Shown here: piece by piece, positions 1-9,845 of the stretch | Layout: each line of letters starts with the position of its first letter | Position numbering within the stretch: position 1 is the stretch's first letter | From: Phymatolithon calcareum | Taxonomy: Eukaryota; Rhodophyta; Florideophyceae; Hapalidiales | Length of the DNA: 64,000 nt | Assembly (NCBI GenBank): GCA_977006965.1 | Contig: OZ345364.1 | Span: forward strand, 1,798,001-1,862,000 | Reading direction: 5' to 3' | Made by a program: the position numbers and the translations under genes | The notes under the pieces: generated by a model | What the model saw: only the letters and a program-made list of their open reading frames with translations | Told to the model about the DNA's origin: nothing | Database searches by the model: none

Positions 1-1722
1 CAAACAGCTCTTCAAATCAATTCGCGAAAGCATGGCGCTCTCGAACAGCGGCGGCGTTGCTGTCCGCGCCTACGTATCGCCGCCTCAATGGCCGTGCAAG
101 ATCTTAGTCTTGAGAAAGAGGTTGCCCGCCGTCGCAACCTCGCGATTATCAGTCACCCCGACGCCGGGAAGTCCACTCTCACCGAGAAGCTCCTACTTTA
201 TGGCGGCGCCATTCAGCAAGCAGGCTCGGTTCGCGCCCGCCGCAACCAACGGGGTGTCGTGTCCGATTCGCTCGCCATGGAACAGGAACGCGGTATCTCC
301 ATCACATCCGCGGTACTAACTTTCGAGTACCTCGACCGTCGCATCAACATTACAGATTGCCCTGGTCATGCCGACTTTGGAGAGGACACGTACCGTGTGT
401 TGACTGCATGCGATAACGCCATTATGCTCATCGATGGAGCAAAGGGTCTTGAGCCACAGACTCGGAAACTGTTCGAAATTTGCCGCTTGCGCCGTCTTCC
501 AACGTTCACCTTTGTGAATAAGCTGGATCGTCCCGCGATGAACCCCTTTGAAGTATGCGACCAGATCGAACAAGAATTTGGAATCCTCACATACCCTGTA
601 GTGTGGCCCATTGGCGATGGTGATCGCTTCAAGGGTGTTTACGAACGCGATACCAAGCTTGTACACATTTTTGAAAAGGGTGTTCGCGGGAAAAAGGCCA
701 CAGATATTGCTGCCATCCCTTTCGACCATCCAACCGTCCCTGACCTACTCGGCGAGGAACTACATGCACAGCTTTTGGAGGACGTTGAGATTCTGGAGAC
801 AATGGGCAATGATTTTGACTACGAGAAAGTGACTACTGGGGAACTCACTCCATTGTTTTTCGGATCTGCCATGAGTAATTTTGGTGTCGAGCTATTTCTT
901 AAGCGCTTCCTTGACCTCGGTCGCGCACCACCGGCGAAAGATAGCTCTGCCGGTCTCGTACCCCCTCACACGGAGCAATTCACTGGACAGGTGTTTAAGT
1001 TGCAGGCAAATATGGACCCTAAGCATCGAGACAGACTTGCCTTTGTGCGTGTATTCAGCGGCCGTTTCGAAAAGGGAATGAAAGTATCCAACGCCCGACT
1101 CCCGGGCAAAACAATTGCTCTGACGCGCCCGCAATCTCTTTTCGCCGCGGATCGCTTCACCGTTGACACTGCGTATGCCGGTGACGTCATAGGACTGAAT
1201 AACCCGGGAGTATTCACCATTGGCGATACTCTATACAGCCCCGGTCCGCGTAAACCAGCCTTCCCAGGCATCCCATCTTTCTCCCCGGAGCTATTTGCCT
1301 ACATCAAGAATCCCAACCCGGCTGCGTACAAAAACTTCCGGAAGGGTCTCGCCCAGCTGCTCGAAGAGGGCGCAGTGCAGATGCTTCGTTCGCGTGGAGA
1401 CCAAGGTAATGAGGACCCCATTCTTGCTGCCGTTGGACAACTGCAATTCGAGGTCGTGCAGCGCAGACTAAACGACGAGTACAATGTGGAGAGCAAACTT
1501 GAGCCAATTGGATACTCTTTGGCGCGTTGGGTTACTGGTCCAGGTGATCCCTGGGAGGCACTCGACGAGTGCGGGAAGCTTTTTAACGTTTTCTACGCCA
1601 AGGATCGCTGGGACAGACCGGTGTGTCTCTTCAAAAATCAGTGGTCGCTTAACTCGTTGATGCAGGATCAGCCACAACTTGAGCTTGCACCTTGGGCATT
1701 CGCTCCGGTGGAGGCAGACTAA
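1..1722 (+). CDS. prfC: Peptide chain release factor 3 (RF3), bacterial/plastid type, 5' end open
   Basis: This is a translational GTPase that recycles RF1/RF2 from the ribosome after termination in bacteria and plastids. Counting from the first internal ATG (88) it has 544 residues, close to bacterial RF3. G1 is SHPDAGKST (about 22-30), switch/G2 follows, G3 is DCPGHADF, G4 is FVNKLDR, and the C-terminal RF3 domain contains the [11 protein letters not shown] segment. The frame has no stop from base 1 to 88, and the translation there is rich in Arg, Ser and Ala, like a transit peptide. The true start is therefore probably left of the window, and plastid targeting is likely. No intron is seen. 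The aminotransferase follows 330 bp downstream on the same strand. The family call is very secure; the plastid location is inferred from the bacterial type and the extension. Confidence 0.9.
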   Translation, partial: QTALQINSRKHGALEQRRRCCPRLRIAASMAVQDLSLEKEVARRRNLAIISHPDAGKSTLTEKLLLYGGAIQQAGSVRARRNQRGVVSDSLAMEQERGISITSAVLTFEYLDRRINITDCPGHADFGEDTYRVLTACDNAIMLIDGAKGLEPQTRKLFEICRLRRLPTFTFVNKLDRPAMNPFEVCDQIEQEFGILTYPVVWPIGDGDRFKGVYERDTKLVHIFEKGVRGKKATDIAAIPFDHPTVPDLLGEELHAQLLEDVEILETMGNDFDYEKVTTGELTPLFFGSAMSNFGVELFLKRFLDLGRAPPAKDSSAGLVPPHTEQFTGQVFKLQANMDPKHRDRLAFVRVFSGRFEKGMKVSNARLPGKTIALTRPQSLFAADRFTVDTAYAGDVIGLNNPGVFTIGDTLYSPGPRKPAFPGIPSFSPELFAYIKNPNPAAYKNFRKGLAQLLEEGAVQMLRSRGDQGNEDPILAAVGQLQFEVVQRRLNDEYNVESKLEPIGYSLARWVTGPGDPWEALDECGKLFNVFYAKDRWDRPVCLFKNQWSLNSLMQDQPQLELAPWAFAPVEAD

Positions 1723-2051
1723 CCTAACCTCTGTCCACGACGAGGTTTGCGATAGGCGGTTTTGCACTCCTCCTTGTGCGATAAGGCCTTTCCAGGCCCT
1801 AATTGAAGGGCCTTGTACGAACAGGATTTACACTCGTTCAATTTGCAGGCGCACTCAATACTCATACCATGACAGTTCCTCTGTGGCTAATGGGCCCTTT
1901 TTGCGGAACATTCCTGTTGACCACATCACTATATCTCGCCCCTTGTGCAATCGGTATGCATCCCTTGCATGACTTCAAATAACTCGACTGCCTCGAGCGG
2001 ACATTCCTCTTGGCGGACGATCTCAACTTAGGAGTCTTTCTCTTGCTCACG
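1723..2051. other. Intergenic spacer between RF3 and aminotransferase
   Basis: This 329-bp gap between two same-strand genes holds no convincing gene. It must contain the 3' end of the RF3 transcript and the promoter of the aminotransferase. No TATA box or other site could be assigned with confidence. Confidence 0.5.
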
Positions 2052-3287
2052 ATGCCACCACTGTCGAAACGCTCAATCTGGGCGTCCTTGCCAATGCCGG
2101 AATACCTTGGCAAGGCCATGGCAATGGTCAACGATCACTACTCGGAAACTAACCCAACTGGCTACATCTCCCTTGCCGTTGCACAGAACAATATCACTGC
2201 TCCGATGATAGCGTCTGCGCTATCGCGTCTTCCTCCAATACCAGTGGAAAACCTCACCTACACCTCAATGGCGGCGGACCCGCCCTGTGCAGAAGTCATG
2301 GCCAACTTCATGTCTCGCTACATTACGAAACGGCCTGTTGATCCTACACAGCTTGTATTCTCGTGTGGTGCCAGTGGTGCACTAGATATGCTAACCTTCG
2401 CCCTATGTGATCCTGGAGATGCCATCATGATTGTCGGCCCAGGTTACCGCGGCTTCGAAAATGACGCCATGTCGCGTGCAGGCGTCCGAACAGTCATCGC
2501 GAGGCTTGACGAAGAAAACGGATTCGGGGTCTCTGCAGAAGTGTTTGAACGCGGATGGCAAGAGGCGGGAGGTGAACATTCGGGAATTCGATGCGTGATT
2601 GTTTGTACGCCGGGAAATCCGACCGGTGAGGTCTTATCGCCAAGCACCATTCGTGGCATCGTAGAGTGGGCGCGACGGCGGGAGATACATGCCGTATTTG
2701 ACGAACTGTACGCACTTAGCACGTATGGGGAAGCTCAGTTTTACTCGGTTGCTGAAATACTTGACAACCAGCTCGGCGATGATATCCACATTGTTTGGTC
2801 TTTGTCAAAAGACTTTTGCGCGTCCGGTCTTCGCTTCGGAGTGATCTTGTCGCATTCGAATGTTCTTCTTGATTGTATCACGCGCATATCGTTTTTCAAT
2901 GATGTGTCCCGAGTGGCGCAATGGGCGGTGCAAAATTTGCTCGCGGATGATGCATTCGTGGCAGAATTTTTGGCGGAAAATCGCAAGAGACTTGCCGCTT
3001 CGTACAACGAAATCACAGCCCTTCTTCAAGCGGACAATGTGCCGTTCGTTCCTGCACAGGCAGGCTTCTTTGTTTGGGTCAACTTGGGCAAATGGATGCA
3101 AGGGCCCCCATCGCGTGATTCAGAAATGGCTCTATGGGAGAAAATCCTTGACTGCAAAGTCATTTTAACTCCCGGCTGCGAGGTTTTTTCCACATCGTAT
3201 GGATGGTTTCGCCTTTGTTTTGCTACAGTATCCAGAAAGGAACTCGCTCTTGCGTGGGCGCGCATTCGCAAGGATGTGTTAGTGTAA
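2052..3287 (+). CDS. Fold-type-I PLP aminotransferase, ACC-synthase-like
   Basis: This is a PLP-dependent class I/II aminotransferase of 411 residues. Motifs are NPTG (about 189-192), FDELY with the PLP-binding Asp217 and Tyr220, and SLSKDFCASGLRFG with Lys253 as the Schiff-base lysine. That last motif and the overall pattern resemble 1-aminocyclopropane-1-carboxylate synthases and their ACS-like relatives, which include many plain aminotransferases. Substrate cannot be assigned from sequence. The start is the ATG at 2052. The frame also opens 14 codons earlier at a TTG, which is an unlikely eukaryotic start. The gene has no intron, and the frame ends with Val-Leu-Val-stop at 3287. Nothing suggests functional coupling with the upstream RF3. 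The superfamily call is secure; ACC synthase activity is only a possibility. Confidence 0.88.
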   Translation: MPPLSKRSIWASLPMPEYLGKAMAMVNDHYSETNPTGYISLAVAQNNITAPMIASALSRLPPIPVENLTYTSMAADPPCAEVMANFMSRYITKRPVDPTQLVFSCGASGALDMLTFALCDPGDAIMIVGPGYRGFENDAMSRAGVRTVIARLDEENGFGVSAEVFERGWQEAGGEHSGIRCVIVCTPGNPTGEVLSPSTIRGIVEWARRREIHAVFDELYALSTYGEAQFYSVAEILDNQLGDDIHIVWSLSKDFCASGLRFGVILSHSNVLLDCITRISFFNDVSRVAQWAVQNLLADDAFVAEFLAENRKRLAASYNEITALLQADNVPFVPAQAGFFVWVNLGKWMQGPPSRDSEMALWEKILDCKVILTPGCEVFSTSYGWFRLCFATVSRKELALAWARIRKDVLV

Positions 3288-4205
3288 CCATTGCTGGAGT
3301 GGAAGGGTGGATGTTTGAATCTTTTCACCATCTCATTTGTGCCGTTCGCTTGTGCACGCACATAGTCATCACGGAGGCGGAATTGTGCGTACTGATGTAC
3401 TGTATATGTTTTGGGAGTTTTTTGATAAAGTTTATTTTTAAAGGCCTCACAGTTTTACGATTATACAGGAAAAGCAGACATTGGAGTCCGTGCAAAACCA
3501 TGAACTCTGAGCCTGCGACGTGCCCCGGGGCTCTTCGCATAAAGTCCAACACTTTAGATGTCTCCAACTTTTCGAATAGAAGACCTATATCAAAGTTGTT
3601 GTTAGGGGCTTTCGCCTATAAAATGACTGTTCATTAAATGATCACTGAGGCTAAGCATCTGGAGCTTTTGTAGGGCAGTACACTCATGTAGGCCGTGATA
3701 CTAGGTTTTTCTCGCAATAAGAATGGACAGTGCGTCCAGATCAGCGCCAACAGTTCAATTCTCTCTTTACAAAAAGTACTGCGCATGCCAGCCATACATT
3801 TTGTCATGCGTCGACGCCTTTGCACTAGAGTGACGGAGCCATGGTTATAAAGCGGTCATGGTTATGTTGAGCGGTGTGTGAAGCAAAGATCGCTGCAAAC
3901 ATTACTTTTCCTCTTTCGCGGAGAAAGTTTCGCCCTCAGTGTACATATCTATTTACTCAATTTGTTGAAAACGAGGACAAGACCAACCACGTTTATCATG
4001 TTTTAAATTTATTGAATGCCGAAGGAAGGTTTGGCTGGATAGTGTCGTGCCTAACTAGTAGATATGCATAACAGGAAACTGAAAGACTACTCGTTTAAAC
4101 AAGATCGAACCCTGACATTGATTTCAACTTGCGTTCCACATCGCCGCTGTCGTAAGTACCCCTCTCTTGATCGATGAGCGGTATCCCGTAGAAACTGTGT
4201 ACAAT
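3288..4205. other. Intergenic region without a recognisable gene
   Basis: Several short frames exist, but none shows a domain, composition or conservation that supports coding. The last ~60 bases are the 3' flank of the minus-strand membrane ORF and recur, diverged, near 6720-6800. Confidence 0.4.
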
Positions 4206-4727
4206 TCAAAGTAACGCAAGAGGGAAGAGTAAGTTCGGCGCTCTATTGTCAATGCATGATAAAGAGGAAGTGATCACACTCAAATCGTACCCAGACATAT
4301 GTGGAGAGACGCTAAGTTGACGCGAAAGCGTCACCATTTCTTGCAGACGAATTAGTCCAAGGCAGAACACTGCCGTGTGAAAGTGAGTGCCGCTTATAAA
4401 CCCACTTAATTGGAATGCGACCAATACTGCCACGGTCACTATGTAGAAAAAAATCCTCCACGTGATGAGAAAATCTTTCCGTGCCATTGCGCTTTTCTCA
4501 ATGTCGCTTAGGTTCAACGGTGCAAATGTTGGGCAAAGAGACCTGAATCGTGTGAATAAGGAGGACACTCTGTTACCTTGCATTGAATCGCCGTTGTCCT
4601 CCAGCCCAAGGTCTACAATCACATTGTACCTGTCGAGCTCCTTCTTCAAAGAGCGATAGGCGTCATGACGAACCTGGACGTAGAGCTGTTGGCAAAGCTG
4701 CGAAGAGGAGAAAGTCATTGTAGACAT
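4206..4727 (-). CDS. Hypothetical one-pass membrane protein, repeat-family member
   Basis: This is an open frame of 173 residues from an ATG at 4727. I do not recognise the family. The N-terminal ~85 residues are polar, with a charged segment around YRSLKKELDRY. A hydrophobic stretch at about residues 90-112 (FFYIVTVAVLVAFQLSGF) looks like one transmembrane helix. The C-terminus is polar. Two broken relatives lie next to it: a full-length but disrupted copy on + (5040-6420) and a 3' fragment on - (6715-6850). The frame is the most intact of the three, so it may be the functional member or simply the youngest copy of a repeat. A run of C/G near 4740 separates the ATG from its 5' flank. Confidence 0.4.
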   Translation of the reverse strand: MSTMTFSSSQLCQQLYVQVRHDAYRSLKKELDRYNVIVDLGLEDNGDSMQGNRVSSLFTRFRSLCPTFAPLNLSDIEKSAMARKDFLITWRIFFYIVTVAVLVAFQLSGFISGTHFHTAVFCLGLIRLQEMVTLSRQLSVSPHMSGYDLSVITSSLSCIDNRAPNLLFPLALL

Positions 4728-5039
4728 GGTGACTTGATGGGGGGGGGTGAGGTATCCAAGGTGCAGAATGTCGATGAAGTCCTGTCTTTTTCAAGGGGCA
4801 GCTCAACCAAATAACACGTTTCGAGTCTCCAAAGCTAGTGCCAGTAATGTCTCTCTGCAAAAGTTACCATGATCCAGGATCTATTCTCTGTCAATTGATC
4901 GGAAGAAGCTATCAAGGCTCTATGACTATATGTGGTAGAGGCACGATATAAAAAAAGGTTTCTCCCTTTCCTGGATTATGAAACAATCGAGTGCATCAAA
5001 CGATTCCTAACGAGCAACTGACACAGAATAGATCCTGGC
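4728..5039. repeat. 5' flank of the membrane ORF, inverted relative to 5040-5280
   Basis: Read on the minus strand, the stretch just upstream of the 4727 ATG (to about 4860) matches 5040-5280 on the plus strand, including a GCAGAGAGACATTA..GGCA segment and CGAAACGTGTTATTTGGTTG. Two copies of the same unit are therefore arranged head to head. The remainder (4860-5039) is AT-rich linker without a gene. Confidence 0.6.
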
Positions 5040-5127
5040 TCATGGTTCCTTTTGCAGAGAGACATTATTGGCATTAGCTTTGGAGACCCGAAACGTGTTA
5101 TTTGGTTGAGCCGTCCCTTGAATAATA

Positions 5128-5206
5128 CAGGACTTCAACGATATTCTGCAACTTGGACACCTCATCGGGTGAGGTGTCCAAGTTACAGAATTTCGTAGAA
5201 GTCCTG
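5128..5206. repeat. Near-perfect hairpin, 37-bp arms
   Basis: Arms 5128-5164 and 5170-5206 are reverse complements with only a few mismatches, separated by TCGGG. The core is AACTTGGACACCTCA against TGAGGTGTCCAAGTT. The left arm belongs to the ancestral repeat, while the right arm is absent from the intact copy near 4740-4800. This indicates a local inverted duplication. Confidence 0.85.
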
Positions 5207-5222
5207 GTGACTTGATTCGGGG

Positions 5223-5259
5223 ACTTGATTCGGGGGTGAACCTCACCCCCGAATCAAGT
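5223..5259. repeat. Perfect 17-bp-stem hairpin
   Basis: ACTTGATTCGGGGGTGA (5223-5239) pairs perfectly with TCACCCCCGAATCAAGT (5243-5259) across a 3-base loop. It is preceded by a short tandem duplication of ACTTGATTCGGGG (5210-5222). It lies 17 bp beyond the preceding hairpin. Confidence 0.85.
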
Positions 5260-5654
5260 CACCATATCTACAATGACTTTCTCCACTTCGCAGCTCTGCC
5301 AACAGCTCTACGACCAGGTTCGTCATGGCGCCCATCGCTCTTTGAAGCAGGAGCTCGAGAGATAGAACGTGATCGTAGACCTTGAACTGGAGGACAATGG
5401 GGATTCAATTCAAGGTAACAGAGTGTCCTCTGTCGCAAATTGGAGGTCTGGGATAATTACTGTCGAGAATATAAGGAAGCAACGGGTCTCAGGTGGCTCC
5501 GTCTCTACACTGCCGCCTATTTCTCATAACAAGACAGCAAACTCGGAGACAGTCTAACTGGCTCTGGATGAGCGTCACTTCATACTCCAGCGCCGATGAC
5601 CAGATTCGGAATGGTATAAATACGACAGCACCTGAGCACAAAATTGTGTCGGAA

Positions 5655-5910
5655 GGCAGTTGGAAGGAACTTCAACAAGTTTTGGTCGGCTCAGTGCTCC
5701 TTCGGGAGCGCACGGAGAGAAGTGGCGGGTGTAGGCGCTATACCTGATCCCCATTTTGGGAAGCTAGCGGTCATAACGGATCACCACGAGTAACTGGTTT
5801 GTGACGACACTGTTGAACAGCATGTGGAACTTCGCGAGGTTCTACAACGCTGAGCACGCGAAAGGTAATAAACTCTTCTTTTGTTCTGAACTGTTCATTG
5901 CCGTTTTGCG
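5655..5910 (+). repeat. Dispersed repeat Y, copy 1
   Basis: This stretch matches 22660-22920 at perhaps 70 percent by eye. Shared blocks include CATTTTGGGAA, ACGGATCA, GTTCTACAACGC and AGCACGCGAAAGG. It interrupts the broken membrane-protein copy. Family unknown; no intact frame. Confidence 0.6.
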
Positions 5911-5915
5911 ACATC

Positions 5916-5983
5916 CTCCTTATGCACGCGATTCAGATCTATTGTCCAATTGGACAATAGATCTGAATCGCGTGCATAAGGAG
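5916..5983. repeat. Perfect 68-bp palindrome
   Basis: Bases 5916-5949 are the exact reverse complement of 5950-5983 (34 bp arms, no spacer, centre CCAATTGG). The left half resembles gene sequence of the family (compare about 4545-4580 on the minus strand), so the right half looks like a newly made inverted copy. Confidence 0.92.
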
Positions 5984-5994
5984 TGTTTAAACAC

Positions 5995-6017
5995 TTGAAC
6001 TATTGTCAATAGTTCAA
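5995..6017. repeat. Perfect 11-bp-arm palindrome
   Basis: TTGAACTATTG and CAATAGTTCAA flank one T. A second small palindrome, TGTTTAAACA, sits just before it at 5984-5993. Confidence 0.85.
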
Positions 6018-6034
6018 ATGTTGGGAAAATAGAT

Positions 6035-6165
6035 CTGGAAAGATTTTTCATGTCTTGGAGGATTTTTTACTACATCGTTGTTTGCAGTATTGGCCACATT
6101 CCAACAATTCTGCTACGGTCAATATGCAGTAAAACTCCTCCAAGCCAGGAAAAAAATCTTTCCAG
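6035..6165. repeat. Imperfect long hairpin in the broken gene copy
   Basis: CTGGAAAGATTTTT and CTTGGAGGA (left, 6035-6070) recur inverted as TCCTCCAAG and AAAAATCTTTCCAG (right, 6136-6165), with CAGTAT/ATGCAG in between. The intact copy lacks the right arm at this place. Confidence 0.75.
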
Positions 6166-6714
6166 CTAAGTGGGTTTATAAGCCGCACTCACTTTCACAC
6201 GGCAGTGTACTGCCTTGCACTACTTCGTCTTTAAGAAGTTGTGACGCTTTTGCGTCAACTTAGCGTCTCTCCAATTACGTCTGGGTATGATCTGAGTGCA
6301 ATCACTTCCTCTTTATCATGGGTTGACAATAGAGCGTCGAACTTTTCCCTTCTGTTTTACTTTGAAATTGTCCACAGTTTCTACGGGATTCCGCTCGTCG
6401 ATCCCGAGAGCGCGAGGGTCATGCTATCGAATACACATGTCATGTGTTTCAGTGATGATATCGAATGTCGGCCCCACTTTCACACACATGCATGGAGTCC
6501 CTCCCAAGCACGATATCGGCATGACAATTGCCACTGCTATAGTTGCAACGACATGTCTCTGCGTTGTCAAGATGGCGATGAAGGTCGAAGCAACCATTCC
6601 GTGATAATCGCAATGCGGACGTCATGCGTCGAACGGACTCCAAGAATGTCTGTGAAAGTGGAAAAGACGTACGATATAATCAAAGAGACACCTGTATTCG
6701 TTAGCATGACCCCC

Positions 6715-6850
6715 GTGCACTGGGGATCCATGAACGGTATCCGTAAAAACTGTGAACAATCCCTAGTGAAGCGGACGAAAAGAGTACAGTTTGACGCTTT
6801 ATTGACAACGATAGATTATGAGGAAGTGATTTGACTTTGAAAAGCTTGAG
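6715..6850 (-). pseudogene. 3'-end fragment of the membrane-protein repeat family
   Basis: The segment holding CGGTATCCGTAAAAACTGTG and the GACGCTTTATTGACAA..GAGGAAGTGAT block matches 4180-4275 in the same orientation. Only the C-terminal codons and 3' flank are represented. The stretch 6420-6715 between this and the plus copy has no recognisable gene. Confidence 0.5.
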
Positions 6851-7093
6851 AGCAAAATTAGTTCATGGAAAGACGGGGCAGAATGCTTGTACGTCAAGCT
6901 GAGAGACCCTTGCCAGGTAGGGTTAGTTCAAAATTTGGCTACCGCAGATCTAAGTGTGATCATACGCACGTTCAGTGGCAACAGGAGCTCAAGCCAACTA
7001 TTCCTGGAAAAATGGAACCGCCCTGAGGCTGAAGTTATTAGATCTTTTACCGCTCTCCCCTGTAGCCCTAGTGCAGGGCAGTTTCATGCAGCT

Positions 7094-8218
7094 ATGGAAT
7101 CCCCGCCGGACGTAATATGTTGCGGACTGAGCTGCATGGACGTTGAGCTGCAGTCCTGCGCCGTTCCTAACAGTCGAGAGTCCATTGTGGAATTTCGGGG
7201 CACACGTTCAGTTCCCGGCGGCTGCGCCCCGCAGACCTCTCGTGCTCTCGCCGCGCTTGGCGTGCGCGTGGCGCTCGTCACGGCGGTCGGGGACGACGCC
7301 CGTGGGAAAGAATTGTGCGAGCTGGCCGGCCTCGACGGGCGCGTACAAATGCTTACTGCTGTGTCGTCGACAAGTCAGACCAGTGTTGCGTTCCTACCGA
7401 TATTTAAAGATGGTACTCGCGCTTGTTTCGTTGATCTTGGTGTGAATCTTGTCGCTGATGCAGATCTATTAATGCCACCGGAACGACTGGCGACGTTGTC
7501 ACAATTGCGCATCTTTCATTTTGGATATCCGCACATAATGCCGCGGTTGCAGGGTGCGGGACTCAAGCATCTGTTTGATAAAGTGCGCGATGCGGCGCCG
7601 CAAACAATGATCACCATGGATCTCAACGGCGCGAGTGCGAGTGATGAAGATGAACCTGTTCTGGAGGCGGCGTTGCCTGTTGTGGCGATGGTGCATGCCA
7701 ATGTCGACGAGGCGTGTATTATCTCTGGATTGTTCCGTGCTGACAAAAGTGGCGAGCTGAGCGCGAATGATATAAAGCCGCTGGTTCAATGGTTCACAGA
7801 CCGTGGCGCCGGTAGTGCCTTTATTACTTGCGGACGGAACGGCGTGTTTGCAGGCACAGGAAGAAAAATTGCGTCGGGCGTCAGGCTTTCAGCAGAAATA
7901 GAACTGGGCGCGTTCATTTACAGACCTGCGTACGCAATAACCGTGGGAAAAGTGGTGAACGCTAGCGGCGCAGGGGATGCGTTTACGGCGGGGATAATCG
8001 CAGAACTGGGAAAGTCGAGAGGGAGCAGTGGGTTGGAGCAAATCGCTGACGCAGGACTTGCATCGGCACTATATCGTATCGATCCTACATTGTCGCCCTC
8101 TAGTCCTACAGAGCTGAATACGGTTATGCATTTGGCGTCGTTGAGACCTCGAATACGACCAAGGGATACGTTGCGAGTAGAAGAATACGAAGATAAGTTG
8201 CTCAGTTACGCAATGTAA
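7094..8218 (+). CDS. pfkB/ribokinase-family carbohydrate or nucleoside kinase
   Basis: This 374-residue cytosolic-type kinase transfers the ATP gamma-phosphate to a sugar, nucleoside or related alcohol; the substrate is not identifiable. The N-terminal pfkB signature region is GGCAPQTSRALAALG (about 42-56), followed by VTAVGDDARG. The C-terminal signature VVNASGAGDAFTAG (about 287-300) carries the anion-hole glycines and catalytic Asp295. The start is the ATG at 7094, which puts the ribokinase beta-strand (DVICCGLSCMD) right at the N-terminus. An upstream TTG at 6887 in the same frame only adds non-homologous sequence. No intron is seen. It converges with eIF2-gamma, whose stop is 235 bp away on the other strand. 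Confidence 0.9.
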   Translation: MESPPDVICCGLSCMDVELQSCAVPNSRESIVEFRGTRSVPGGCAPQTSRALAALGVRVALVTAVGDDARGKELCELAGLDGRVQMLTAVSSTSQTSVAFLPIFKDGTRACFVDLGVNLVADADLLMPPERLATLSQLRIFHFGYPHIMPRLQGAGLKHLFDKVRDAAPQTMITMDLNGASASDEDEPVLEAALPVVAMVHANVDEACIISGLFRADKSGELSANDIKPLVQWFTDRGAGSAFITCGRNGVFAGTGRKIASGVRLSAEIELGAFIYRPAYAITVGKVVNASGAGDAFTAGIIAELGKSRGSSGLEQIADAGLASALYRIDPTLSPSSPTELNTVMHLASLRPRIRPRDTLRVEEYEDKLLSYAM

Positions 8219-8453
8219 GAAACACAATTACGGAGAGAAGACTTGGTCATGGTTTAAACTTAAGACATGAACATACATATAGTTAGTCCTCCGTTGCGTC
8301 CTGTACTGCCAAAAACGTGCACGGAAGTTGCTTGTGAATAAGTGCATATTTTTCCAAATTCGTTCAGGAAAATATCCGTCTGCTCTCCCTGCATGCGCAT
8401 TTTCAAAAAGAAAAGGCTGTCGCGTTTTTCGAAGATACCTACAACTAAGCTTG

Positions 8454-9845
8454 TCACTGGGCGGGAAGGCTGATCTTATTCCCTGCCTGAATCTTTCCCC
8501 ATCCAATAAGTCTCCAATGCCGATCCACACGACGCGATAACGCAATCTTCTCACCAACGGAGGTACAAACCGGAGCCATGAGGCCGAACTTCGCGAGATC
8601 ACGCTTGACGGCAAGCACACGTCCCCCAGTGCTCGTACTTCCGATATTCATCATGAGCAATTCGCCTCGTTCTAATCTTTGCACCTTTGCCTGCTTACTG
8701 TCACCTTCAGTCTTCATTCCCAACAAGCGTCGCAACAGGAAAAAGTTGACCTCCAGCTCCGTGTACACTTCTGGCAACTGCCCGCGCGCGCCAAGGACCT
8801 GTCCCACCAATCTGTCGGCCCTCGTCAGCGTCGGGTCAATCTTCGTGCCGACACCAATAAGCCCACCTGGGGCGGCATATTGCAAATCATTCTGCTCAGC
8901 GTTCATGGTGCGAATGACGCTCAAAATAGGGTTACATCCCATTTTGCCGCTCCCGTCCTTGTAAGTAATACCTGGACGCACTTCGATCGCATCGCCGACG
9001 CGAAGCACGCCCTGCATAATCGATCCTCCTGCAACACCGCCTTTAATGTCCTTCACTTCCTCACCAGGCTTATTGACGTCGAAACTGCGAATGACGATCA
9101 TACGTGGGGTACTGACGAAATCGCGCACGGGGACGGGCACCTTCTTGATGAGATATTCCACAACAACATCAATGTTATACTTGAGCTGGGCGGAAATCGG
9201 GATAATCGGGGAATCTTCCGCAACTGTTCCCTTAATGAACGTACGAATCTGCTCGCATTGCGTTTCAGCGGCGGTTTCACGAACAAGATCGATCTTGTTC
9301 TGCAGAATGATAATATTGCGTAACTTCATGATCTCCACGGCCGCAAGATGCTCACTAGTCTGTGGCTGCGGACACGGTTCGTTACCGGCGATCAGCAAGA
9401 GAGCGGCGTCCATGACGGCTGCACCGTTGAGCATGGTGGCCATGAGAATATCGTGACCTGGACAGTCGACGAAGGAGACGTGACGCATGAGCTCCATTTT
9501 CGCACCGCATCCCGGGACTTCGCAGTCAGGCGCATCCTCCTTGGCGGAACCGTACGCGCGATAGCATGCCGGGCGCGGACACTCGACGTCGGAACACTTG
9601 TATAGTTTCGCATTGGCATAGCCGAGCTTGATGGTGATGTTACGCTCATGCTCGGTTTTGAAGCGCACCGTCTGGACACCAGAAATAGCCTTGACGACAG
9701 TGGATTTGCCGTGGGCGACATGGCCGATGGTGCCGATGTTGATGGTCGCCTGACGGGAAATGACTTGCGGAGAGAGAGCGGTGAGGGAGTTGACGTCGAG
9801 AGTTTTCAGGTCCTGGACGGCGAGCCCTCTGGACTCGGTCGCCAT
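8454..9845 (-). CDS. eIF2G: Translation initiation factor eIF2 subunit gamma
   Basis: The 463-residue GTP-binding core of eIF2 brings Met-tRNAi to the 40S subunit. G1 is GHVAHGKS (41-48). The switch-region insert carries a zinc knuckle with Cys84, Cys89, Cys94 and CEVPGC. G3 is DCPGH (127-131) and G4 is NKIDL. Domain II/III motifs such as GGVAGGSI and the ending GWGKIQAGN are typical of eIF2-gamma and not EF-Tu. The start is the ATG at 9845; a GTG three codons earlier is in frame but unlikely. It is intronless and matches the family length. This is one of the most secure calls in the window and marks the DNA as eukaryotic (or archaeal, which the neighbours exclude). Confidence 0.97.
   Translation of the reverse strand: MATESRGLAVQDLKTLDVNSLTALSPQVISRQATINIGTIGHVAHGKSTVVKAISGVQTVRFKTEHERNITIKLGYANAKLYKCSDVECPRPACYRAYGSAKEDAPDCEVPGCGAKMELMRHVSFVDCPGHDILMATMLNGAAVMDAALLLIAGNEPCPQPQTSEHLAAVEIMKLRNIIILQNKIDLVRETAAETQCEQIRTFIKGTVAEDSPIIPISAQLKYNIDVVVEYLIKKVPVPVRDFVSTPRMIVIRSFDVNKPGEEVKDIKGGVAGGSIMQGVLRVGDAIEVRPGITYKDGSGKMGCNPILSVIRTMNAEQNDLQYAAPGGLIGVGTKIDPTLTRADRLVGQVLGARGQLPEVYTELEVNFFLLRRLLGMKTEGDSKQAKVQRLERGELLMMNIGSTSTGGRVLAVKRDLAKFGLMAPVCTSVGEKIALSRRVDRHWRLIGWGKIQAGNKISLPAQ

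Larger units (their letters stand above)
5040..6420 (+). pseudogene. Broken inverted copy of the 4206-4727 membrane-protein gene
   Basis: This plus-strand stretch matches the minus-strand gene at 4206-4727 plus its 5' flank. The start region reads Met-Thr-Phe-Ser-Thr-Ser-Gln at about 5275. It is disabled by an in-frame TAG after a Leu-Glu-Arg near 5365, by a ~500-bp foreign insert (about 5430-5915, which holds repeat Y), and by several local inverted duplications that form hairpins. The C-terminal part resumes around 6170-6330 (RQLSVSP, SGYDLS). No function remains. The density of hairpins in this one copy, compared with its neighbour, is unusual. Confidence 0.65.

Noticed and set aside
316-729. 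Antisense ORFs across the RF3 gene
   Set aside because: They mirror the codon structure of a secure gene on the other strand.
2010-2051. TTG start for the aminotransferase (and similar non-ATG starts at 6887, 9854, 23362 and 38674)
   Set aside because: The DNA is eukaryotic and an ATG in the same frame fits each family better; the extra codons add nothing homologous.
1-3287. Bacterial contamination or prokaryotic operon because of RF3
   Set aside because: The adjoining genes are eukaryotic, spacers are long, and plastid-type RF3 genes are normal in algal nuclei.
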